NCBI RefSeq assembly: GCF_000875895.1
Contig: NZ_JXCF01000256.1
Coordinates: 248,001 to 312,000, forward strand
Origin: Staphylococcus gallinarum
Lineage (GTDB): Bacteria; Bacillota; Bacilli; Staphylococcales; Staphylococcaceae
DNA length: 64,000 bases
Direction: 5' to 3'
Shown: one piece after another, positions 44,328-56,300 of the stretch
Layout: each line of letters begins with the position of its first letter
How positions within the stretch are numbered: position 1 is the first letter of the stretch
Position numbers and translations under genes: made by a program
The notes under the pieces: generated by a model
What the model was told of the DNA's origin: nothing
The model's database searches: none
What the model saw: only the letters and a program-made list of their open reading frames with translations

Positions 44328-47300
44328 TTAATTATCTTGCTTATTTTTGTCATTGTTTTTTCTGCGTCTAGTAAACAATAACGCTGAACCAATTAGTGCC
44401 ATCAGACTACCATAAGCTGTTGTATTCACAGCATCATTTTGTCCTGTTGATGGTAATTCACCTTGCTCGTGGTTGCTACCATTTGGTTCATTTTCACGAT
44501 TTGAATTCATTGATTTATCTGCATTGTGTTGTCCACTCAAGTCTTGCTCAATATCACTTTGTACATGATCTAATGCCTGACTGTGACTGATATTACTTTG
44601 TTGGTCATTTGCAGTTCCATTATTCTGGTTTACATCTTGAGTATGATTTGTTTGTTCAATGTCTACATTTACTTCATTGGATGCATTACCATTAGCATCA
44701 ATAGCAATCACTTTAATAGATTTCATTTTACTCAAATCTACAGTCTCTGGAACTTTAATATCAAATCTACCTTTGCTATCTGCATTTCCAACTAAAACTT
44801 TACCATTCGGTAATTTAATCTTAATAGTTGCATTTGCTTCAGCAGTTCCTGAAATAATTTTGCTATCTTTATCTATTGGATTTACATTAGGATTTGTCGG
44901 TGCTGTATTATCAGTAACTTTAACAGTAATTTCTTCTGATGTATTCCCAGACACATCCGTTGCTGTAATAATCAATGATTCTCCACCATTTAATTTAAAG
45001 TTATTAGGAATTTTCACTTTGTAATTTCCTTGTTTACCCACTTTTGTAGATATAACTTTACCATTTGGCAGTTTAACTTTAATCGTTGAACCCACCTCTG
45101 CTGTACCGACAACGAGTGGATTATCACTTGTTATTGGTTTCACAGTTGGTGATTTAGGTGCTGTGATATCCTCTACATGAATTGTTGTAGCTAACGACTC
45201 ATTACTTGAAGGATCCACAACTGATACTTTTAGTACTTCTCCACCTTTAAATGTACCTTTATACGGTAATTCAACATTGAAAGCACCTTGTTTATCTACT
45301 TGTGCAGTTAATAATTTACCATTTGGTAGTTTAACTTTTACAAGAGCTCCTGGTTCTGCTGTACCAGTAATATGAGTACTTTCACTTGTCACTTTATTTA
45401 CTTTAGGTGTTTCTGGAATTGTTGTATCTTTAACAATGATTATAATTGGAGATGTTTCATTACCTTGAGCATCTGTTGCGGTAATACTTAGCTTTTCTCT
45501 ACCTTTAAATACTAATCCAGAAGGTAAATCTATAGCAAAAGCACCTTTATCGTCAGCTTTTATAGATAATTTTTCACTTGTAGGTAATTGAACATTCACA
45601 ACCGCATCTGGTTCTGTGATACCTGTTAATTGCTTACTTTCAGTTGTAAACGAATCAATTTTTGGCATAACAGGTGGTGTTGTATCTTCTACTATTATTT
45701 CTAGTGCAGCCGTTTGATTGTCTGCTTTATCAGTTGCAATAACTTGCAGACTTTCTCCACCTTTAAATTTTACTTTATTCGGTAATTCTATAGTATATTG
45801 ACCTTTATTATCTACTAATTTCTTAAGTACTGTACCATCTGGTAGTTTAACACTGACTGTACTACCGACCTCACCTGTACCAGTAATCATTGTATCTTCA
45901 CTTGTTAGATCATTTACAGTCGGTATCGATGGCGGTGTATTATCAACGACTGTCAGTCTTGTTGGTTTCGAAGCATTGCCTGAGATATCTGTTGCAATCG
46001 CCTCAATTGTTTCTCCACCATTTAATTTCATATTATCAGGTAGTAAGATTATAAAGTTACCAAATCCATCTGTTTTCCCTTTAATCTTAGTGCCATTTGA
46101 AATATTGACTTCTATTATAGACAATGGCTCTGCTTCACCAGTAATTGCTTTACTTTCGCTTGTGATTTCATCAATTAATGGCGATTTTGGAGGTGTAACA
46201 TCTGTCACAGAAACTCTCAATACATCAGATTGATTGCCCTCTTTATCCATAGAAATTACCTTAAGTTGTTCTCCACCTTGTAATCCATAATCTTTAGGTA
46301 ATTGTAATGTGAAATTACCGTTTTGATCAGCTTCAACAGTAAGTGTAGGTTTATATGCTGCTTCTACTATTATTGTCGCAAGTGGTTCTGTATTACCAGA
46401 AATCACTTTACTTTCACTTGTAATTTCATTCACTGTTGGTTCCTCTGGTGGTGTTCTATCAATGACTGTAGAACGTACTGTTGTAGAATCATTACCAGCT
46501 GCATCAGTGGCAAATACCTCTATAACTTCCCCACCTTGTAATTCAAAGCCATCTTTCCAAGGTACCATGTAGGAGCCATTATTATCAGCTTTTCCTTTAA
46601 GTAACTCTCCACTTGGTAATTTAATTGTAATCAATGCATCAGGTTCTGAGAAACCAGATACACCTTGGCTAAAGCTAATAATTGGGTAAACAACTGGCTC
46701 TTTTGGCGGTGTAACATCTTTCACATTTATTACTTTCTCTTCCGAAATATTAAATGATTTATCAATTGATATTACTTTAAGTTGTTCTCCACCTTGGAAT
46801 TTAGTATTAGAAGGTATATCTATTGAATAATTACCTTGATCATCAATATGTTGAACTAAATACGTTCCATCTGGTAGTTCTACTCTTACTACTGCTTGTG
46901 GTTCACCTGTACCAGTGATTGTAGTACTTTCAGTTGTAATAGGATTTACGCTTGGTACAACAGGTGGTGTGACATCAGCAACATTTATGATTGTTACTGT
47001 TGATTTATTTCCTGCTGCATCCGTTGTAGTTAATTGGATACTTTCCCCACCTTGGAATTGCTTATTAGCAGGTATATCTATTGTGTAGTTACCTTGATCG
47101 TCTGTTTGACCCGTTAATTCTGTGCCATCTGGTAGTGTAAGTGTTACTGTTGTATTTTCTTCACTTGTTCCAGCGACTTTATTATCATCACTTGTAACTT
47201 GATTTACCTTTGGTGCTTCAGGTGGTGTAGCATCTATAACTTGTATGATTGTTGCTTCTGATTTATTACCTGCTAAATCTGTCGCAGTCACTCTGAGTGT

Positions 47301-50300
47301 TTCATTTCCAGCAAAAATTGTGTCATACAAATCAATTGTATAATTTCCTTGATCATCTGCCACTGCTGTTAACTCTGAATCATCAGGTAACACCATAATT
47401 ATTTTTGCTCCAGGTTCGCTAGTTCCTGATATTTCCATACTTTCACTCGTTAATTTACCGATTGTAGGTGGTGTTGGTGGTGTCTTATCTTCTACATCGA
47501 TTGTTGCTACATGTGATGTATTACCCGATTGATCTGTAGCTGTTAATTTAATTTTTTCTCCACCTTGGAATTTTTGATTGTTTGGAATATCAATCAAATA
47601 ATTGCCTTGTAGATTTGCTGTAGCTGTTAATTCTGTACCATCTGGAAGTAATACCTTAACTATAGAATCTGGCTCGGCAGTACCACTAATCAACGTATCT
47701 TGACTTGTAAAAGGACTTACTGTTGGTACTAGTGGCGGTGTTGTATCCTTAACATCAATTACAATAACTTCTGATTTATTACCTGCATCATCTGTTGCTG
47801 TAATTTTCACTTTTTCTCCACCACGGAAACGGTTGGCATCATCAACAATAATAGTGTAGTCACCTTGGTCATCTGCTTTGCCAGTGAGTACTGTTCCATA
47901 AGGTAACTCGACTTTAATTGTCGCTCCAGGTTCAGTTGTACCCGTGATTTGTGTACTTTCACTAGTAATTGGATTTACTATTGGCTCTTCTGGTGCTGTT
48001 ACATCTAAAACCCTTATATAAGTAGGTAATGAAACATTTCCTGATGCATCAATTGCATACACATTCACATCTTCTTCACCATCAAGAATCCATCCATTCG
48101 GAAGAGCTATAACGTAAATACCTTGATCATTTGCTACAGCTGTTAATTCATTTCCACCTGCAATTGTTAATTTAATCTTGGCATTTGGTTCAGCTAGACC
48201 ACTAATTTGTGTACTTTCACTTGTAATAGGAAGCACTGTTGGTGGTTTAGGAGGTGTAACATCTCTTACTTCAATTGTTGTTTCTTTAGATTTGTTGCTT
48301 GATGCATCTGTTGATGTCACCTTAATACTTTCTCCGCCACTGAATTTAATGTTTGATGGGATATCAATGACATAATTGCCTTGGTCATCTACAACACTTA
48401 TTAATTCTGTACCATTCGGCAACTCAACTTTTACTGTTGAGCCCGGCTCGCCTGTCCCTGTTACTTGCGTACTTTCACTTGTAACCTCACTCACCGTCGG
48501 TGCCACTGGTGGCGTTGTATCTTTTACATCTATGACTTTCTCATCAGATTTGTTACCTGATGCATCTGTCGATGTGACTTTAATACTTTCTCCACCTTGG
48601 AATTTTTTATTAGTTGGAAGGTCGATTGTGTAGTTTCCTTGATCATCCGCTACACCTGTTAACTCTGTTCCATCTGGCAATTCAACTTTCACTGTTGAGC
48701 CTGGTTCGCCTGTACCCGTTACTTGCGTACTTTCACTCGTAACTTCGCTCACCGTTGGTGCCACTGGTGGCGTTGTATCTTTTACATCTATAACTTTCTC
48801 ATCAGATTTATTGCCTGATGCATCTGTTGATGTTACTTTAATGCTTTCTCCACCATTGAATTTCTTATTAGTTGGAAGATCGATTGTGTAGTTTCCTTGG
48901 TCATCTGTGACTGCTGATAATTCTGTGCCGTCCGGTAATTCTACTTTAACCGTTGAGCCTGGTTCGCCTGTGCCTGTTACTTGCGTACTTTCACTTGTAA
49001 CCTCACTCACCGTCGGTGCCACTGGTGGTGTTGTATCTTTTACATCTATCACTGTTTCACCAGACTTATTACCTGATGGATCTGTTGATGTTACCTTAAT
49101 ACTTTCTCCACCGTTAAATTTCTTATTAGCTGGCAGATCAATAACGTAATTGCCTTGATCATCCGCTACACCTGTTAACTCTGTTCCATCCGGTAATTCT
49201 ACCTTAACTGTTGAACCTGGTTCACCTGTACCCGTTACTTGCGTACTTTCACTTGTAACCTCACTCACCGTTGGTGCCACTGGTGGTGTTGTATCTTTCA
49301 CAGCTATCACTGTTTCATTAGACTTATTACCTGACGCATCTGTTGATGTTACTTTAATACTTTCTCCACCGTTAAACTTCTTACTTGTTGGAAGGTCGAT
49401 GACATAATTTCCTTGGTCATCTGCAATTGCTGACAATTCTGTGCCATCTGGCAACTCGACTTTTACCGTACTTCCTGGTTCTCCTGTGCCTGTTACTTGT
49501 GTGCTTTCACTCGTAACTTCACTCACCGTTGGTGCCACTGGTGGTGTTGTATCTTTAACATCTATCACTGTTTCACCAGATTTATTACCTGATGCATCTG
49601 TTGACGTTACCTTAATACTTTCTCCACCTTTGAATTTCTTATTAGCTGGAAGATCGATTGTGTAATTACCTTGATTATCTGCGACTCCATCCAATACCGT
49701 ACCATCCGGCAATTCTACTTTCACTGTTGAACCTGGTTCACCTGTCCCTGTCACTTGTGTACTTTCACTTGTGACTTCACTCACCGTTGGTGCCACTGGT
49801 GGTGTTGTATCTTTCACATCTATGACTTTCTCATCAGATTTGTTACCTGATGCATCCGTTGATGTGACCTTAATACTTTCTCCACCGTTAAATTTCTTAT
49901 TAGCTGGCAGATCAATAACGTAATTGCCTTGATCATCTGCGACTCCATCCAATACCGTACCATCCGGTAATTCTACTTTAACCGTTGAACCTGGTTCACC
50001 TGTTCCTGTCACTTGCGTACTTTCACTTGTAACCTCACTCACTGTTGGTGCCACTGGCGGCGTTGTATCCTTCACATCTATGACTGTGTCATCAGACTTG
50101 TTGCCTGACGCATCTGTTGATGTAATCTTAATACTTTCTCCACCTTGGAATTTCTTATTAGATGGAAGGTCGATTGTGTAATTGCCTTGGTCATCTGTGA
50201 CTGCTGATAATTCTGTGCCGTCTGGTAACTCTACTTTAACCGTTGAACCTGGTTCGCCTGTGCCTGTTACTTGTGTGCTTTCACTCGTAACTTCACTCAC

Positions 50301-53300
50301 CGTTGGTGCCACTGGTGGTGTTGTATCTTTTACAGCTATCACTGTTTCACCAGATTTATTACCTGATGCATCTGTTGATGTTACCTTAATACTTTCTCCA
50401 CCTTGGAATTTCTTATTACTTGGGAGATTGATTGTGTAGTTTCCTTGATCATCCGCAACTCCATCCAATACTGTACCATTAGGTAATTCTACCTTAACTG
50501 TACTTCCTGGTTCGCCTGTGCCTGTTACTTGCGTACTTTCACTTGTAACTTCGCTCACCGTCGGTGCCACTGGTGGTGTTGTATCTTTAACATCTATCAC
50601 TGTTTCACCAGATTTGTTACCTGACGCATCTGTTGATGTAATCTTAATACTTTCTCCACCTTGGAATTTCTTATTACTTGGGAGATCGATTGTATAGTTT
50701 CCTTGATTATCCGCGACTCCATCCAATACTGTACCATCCGGTAATTCTACCTTAACTGTACTTCCTGGTTCTCCTGTTCCTGTCACTTGCGTACTTTCAC
50801 TTGTGACTTCACTCACCGTTGGTGCCACTGGTGGTGTTGTATCTTTAACATCTATCACTGTTTCACCAGATTTGTTACCTGACGCATCTGTTGATGTAAT
50901 CTTAATACTTTCTCCACCTTGGAATTTCTTATTACTTGGGAGATCGATTGTGTAGTTTCCTTGGTCGTCAGCTATTGCAGTTAACTCTGTTCCATCCGGT
51001 AATTCTACCTTAACCGTACTTCCCGGCTCGCCTGTACCCGTTACTTGCGTACTTTCACTTGTAACTTTGCTCACCGTTGGTGCCACTGGTGGCGTTGTAT
51101 CTTTCACATCTATCACTGTTTCATTAGACTTATTACCTGACGCATCTGTCGATGTGACTTTGATACTTTCTCCACCATTGAATTTCTTATTAGCTGGAAT
51201 ATCAATAACGTAATTGCCTTGATCATCTGCCACTGCTGATAATTCTGTGCCGTCCGGTAATTCTACCTTAACCGTTGATCCTGGTTCACCCGTACCTGTG
51301 ACTTGCGTACTTTCACTTGTAACCTCACTCACCGTCGGTGCCACTGGCGGCGTTGTATCTTTCACATCTATGACTTTCTCATCAGACTTATTACCTGATG
51401 CATCTGTTGATGTGACTTTTATTTGTTCTCCGCCATTAAATTTCTTATTAGCTGGAAGATCGATTGTGTAATTGCCTTGATCATCTGCGACTCCATCCAA
51501 TACCGTACCATCCGGTAATTCTACCTTAACCGTTGAACCTGGTTCACCTGTTCCTGTCACTTGCGTACTTCCACTTGTAACCTCACTCACCGTTGGTGCC
51601 ACTGGTGGTGTTGTATCTTTTACAGCTATCACTGTTTCACCAGATTTATTACCTGATGCATCTGTTGATGTTACCTTAATACTTTCTCCACCGTTAAATT
51701 TCTTATTACTTGGGAGATCGATTGTGTAATTGCCTTGGTCATCTGCGACTCCATCCAATACTGTACCATCAGGTAATTCTACCTTAACTGTTGAGCCTGG
51801 TTCGCCTATACCTGTCACTTGTGTACTTCCACTTGTAACCTCACTCACCGTTGGTGCCATTGGTGGTGTTGTATCTTTTACAGCTATCACTGTTTCACCA
51901 GATTTATTACCTGATGCATCTGTTGATGTTACCTTAATACTTTCTCCACCGTTAAATTTCTTATTACTTGGGAGATCGATTGTATAGTTTCCTTGATTAT
52001 TCGCTACACCTGTTATCTCTGTGCCATCCGGTAATTCTATTTTAACCGTTGAGCCTGGTTCACCTGTCCCTGTTACTTGTGTACTTTCACTTGTAACCTC
52101 ACTCACCGTCGGTGCGACTGGTGGCGTTGTATCTTTAACATCTATCACTGTTTCACCAGACTTATTACCTGATGCATCTGTTGATGTTACCTTAATACTT
52201 TCTCCACCGTTAAATTTCTTATTAGCTGGAATATCAATAACGTAATTGCCTTGATCATCTGCTACACCTGTTAACTCTGTTCCATCTGGTAACTCTACCT
52301 TAACTGTTGAGCCTGGTTCACCTGTCCCTGTTACTTGCGTACTTTCACTTGTAACCTCACTCACCGTCGGTGCCACTGGCGGCGTTGTATCTTTTACATC
52401 TATCACTGTTTCACCAGACTTATTACCTGATGCATCTGTTGATGTGACCTTAATACTTTCTCCACCATTAAATTTCTTATTAGCTGACAGATCAATAACG
52501 TAATTACCTTGATCATCCGCTACACCTGTTAACTCTGTTCCATCCGGTAATTCTACTTTCACCGTTGAACCTGGTTCACCTGTTCCTGTCACTTGCGTAC
52601 TTTCACTTGTAACCTCACTCACTGTCGGTGCGACTGGTGGCATTGTATCTTTTACATCTATGACTTTCTCATCAGATTTGTTACCTGACGCGTCTGTTGA
52701 TGTGACCTTAATACTTTCTCCACCTTTGAATTTCTTATTAGCTGGAAGGTCGATTGTGTAGTTTCCTTGGTCGTCTGTGACTGCTGATAATTCTGTGCCG
52801 TCCGGTAATTCTACTTTAACCGTTGAACCTGGTTCGCCTGTGCCTGTCACTTGCGTACTTTCACTTGTAACCTCACTCACCGTTGGTGCTACTGGTGGTG
52901 TGGTATCTTTCACATCTATCACTGTTTCACCAGATTTATTACCTGATGCATCTGTTGATGTGACCTTAATACTTTCTCCACCGTTAAATTTCTTATTACT
53001 TGGGAGATCGATTGTATAGTTACCTTGGTCATCCGCTACACCTGTTAACTCTGTTCCATCCGGTAACTCAACTTTCACTGTTGAGCCTGGTTCACCTGTG
53101 CCTGTTACTTGTGTACTTTCACTTGTAACCTCACTCACCGTTGGTGCCACTGGTGGTGTTGTATCCTTCACATCTATGACTGTGTCATCAGACTTGTTGC
53201 CTGACGCATCTGTTGATGTAATCTTAATACTTTCTCCACCTTGGAATTTCTTATTAGTTGGAAGATCGATTGTGTAGTTTCCTTGATCATCCGCGACTCC

Positions 53301-56300
53301 ATCCAATACTGTACCATCAGGTAATTCTACCTTAACTGTTGAGCCCGGCTCGCCTGTACCCGTTACTTGCGTACTTTCACTTGTAACCTCACTCACCGTT
53401 GGTGCCACTGGTGGTGTTGTATCCTTCACATCTATGACTGTGTCATCAGACTTGTTGCCTGACGCATCTGTTGATGTAACCTTAATACTTTCTCCACCTT
53501 GGAATTTCTTATTAGTTGGAAGATCGATTGTGTAGTTTCCTTGATCATCTGCGACTCCATCCAATACTGTACCATCAGGTAATTCTACCTTAACTGTTGA
53601 GCCCGGCTCGCCTGTACCCGTTACTTGCGTACTTTCACTTGTAACCTCACTCACCGTTGGTGCCACTGGTGGTGTTGTATCTTTTACATCTATAACTTTC
53701 TCATCAGACTTGTTGCCTGACGCATCCGTTGATGTAACCTTAATACTTTCTCCACCTTGGAATTTCTTATTAGCTGGAAGGTCGATTGTGTAATTACCTT
53801 GATCATCTGCGACTCCATCCAATACTGTACCATCAGGTAATTCTACCTTAACTGTTGAGCCCGGCTCGCCTGTACCCGTTACTTGTGTACTTTCACTTGT
53901 AACCTCACTCACCGTTGGTGCCACTGGTGGTGTTGTATCTTTTACATCTATGACTTTCTCATCAGATTTGTTACCTGACGCATCTGTCGATGTAACCTTA
54001 ATACTTTCTCCACCTTGGAATTTCTTATTAGTTGGAAGATCGATTGTGTAGTTTCCTTGATCATCCGCTACACCTGTTATCTCTGTGCCATCCGGTAATT
54101 CTACTTTAACCGTTGAACCTGGTTCACCTGTGCCTGTCACTTGCGTACTTTCGCTCGTAACTTCGCCCACCGTTGGAGCCACTGGTGGCGTTGTATCTTT
54201 AACATCTATCACTGTTTCTTCAGACTTATTATCTGATGCATCTGTTGATGTGACCTTAATGCGTTCTCCACCATTAAACTTATTATTGGTTGGAAGATCA
54301 ATTTCAAAGTTCCCTTGGTCATCTACGACTCCGTTCAATACGGTACCATCCGGTAATTCTACTTTAACCGTTGAACCCGCTTCGCCTGTGCCTGTCACTT
54401 GTGTACTTTCGCTCGTAACTTCACTCACCGTTGGAACCACTGGTGGCGTTGTATCTTTCACATCTATCACTGTCGCTTCAGACTTATTTCCTGCAGCATC
54501 TGTTGATGTGACCTTAATACTTTCTCCACCATTAAACTTATTATTAGTTGGAAAATCGATTGTATAGTTACCTTGATCATCTGCTAGACCACTCAATTCA
54601 GAGCCATCTGGCAATTCCACATTTACAATTGCGCCAGCTTCAGTTGTACCTGATAATTGTGTGCTTGTATCAGTAAAATCATTGACTGTTGGAGGTTCTG
54701 GCGCTGTTGCATCTTGAACTATAATTGACGTTGATAAAGCAAAGTTTCCTGGTTGACTCGTAGCAGAAAGATCTATTTTTTCTCCACCAATAAATTTAAT
54801 ATAACTCGGCAATAAAATTTCAAAATTTCCCGAATCTGCTACTTCACCATATAGCAATGTGCCATCAGGTAATTTCACACTAATCAAAGACCCTGAAGTA
54901 GCTAAACCAGTTATTTTTTTCGATTCAGTCGTTACTGTTTGCACAATAGGGAATCCTACATATCCTTCCACAGTAACAGTCGTAGGTTCTGATGCAATAC
55001 TTTTTCCACTGATAGCCACTAATTGAAGTTCTTCGCCAACTTTTAACTTATAATCAGCTGGCAATTGGATTTCGAATCTTCCATTTTCATCACCTTTGGA
55101 TAATATTTCAGAACTATCTGGTAATATTAATCTAACAATTGTCTCTGGTTCAGTAATTCCAGTTATACTTTTATCTCTATTCATTACTGGGTTTACTGTT
55201 GGTGGGGCTATGCCTGCGCTATCTTTAACAGTGACGGGATCAGAAGGAATACTTGTATATTTTCCTTTTTTCGCAGTAGCGATTAAAACAGTTCCTGCCT
55301 TTAAGGGTTTCTTTAATATAATAAAGTTGCCAGTTTGATCCTTAGCAATATCCACGCGACCAATAAATTTACCTTTGTCATCTTTGACAGTAATTGTAGA
55401 GCCACTCAAACCTAGTATTCCAATATTTGGATCAATATCAGTTACTGGCTCAATTGTCGGCTTCAATGCCTTTGTGATATCTATAACATCAAACGTTGTA
55501 GATTCGGGGTTTGTATATTTTTTCGACATTACGTTAGCCGTGTACTTACCTGGTGTTAAATGGGATACTTTAATATCAAATTGTCCATAAATATCTACTT
55601 TACCTTTACCGATCACTTTATTATTAAAATCAACAATACTCACTTCTAAATCTGTATCGTCATCAATAATATCCACCCTACCATAGATGCTATTCATGTC
55701 TGTAGTGACAGCTTCTACTCTAGGTTTGCCAACTAATGGAGATGTTCTTAAATTCATGTATTCATTGCCATCTGTATCTCCGTCATTGTCTGTGTCAGCA
55801 TTTTCAGGATCAGTATGAGAACTATGAATTTCAAAGCTATCTGTTAAGCCATCTCTATCTTTATCTTGGATATAATATGTTGATGTGCCAAAGGTATTTT
55901 CTATCAAACCACCTTCACGGTCTGTAAAATAACCATAAAACGTAAATTCTTCTCTCACTTTGGATGTCCCTGGAATGATATTTCCATTTTCATCAAACTT
56001 TCCATCTCTAATCAAAATATTATTAGGTGATTGATTAAATTTAACAACAATTCTAATACCAACTGTTTCAGGTAGCGAATTATTAAATTCAATTAAAGTG
56101 TTTAAATCATACGCAGTAATTGATCCTTCACCATTTTGACTCAATGGCAATTTTGCTACTAAGGTTTCTTCATAATATGTTTTATCGAAGCCTGCTAGGC
56201 CTTTAAAGTCATATTTGTGCAATTCTATTGATTCTGCAAATGGAATTAATTTAGGGTCAATTTTATAAAAATAAACCCACTGCTTATTGAGTCCTAAATC

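Noticed and set aside
48264..54455. CRISPR-like or satellite interpretation of the repeat array
   Set aside because: The units are 258 bp, lie in one reading frame without spacers and encode immunoglobulin-like domains.
48376..54567. A regular series of 74-160 codon plus-strand frames across the bap repeats
   Set aside because: They are antisense shadows of the 258-bp repeat, whose length is a multiple of three; they recur with the same period and have no ribosome binding sites.
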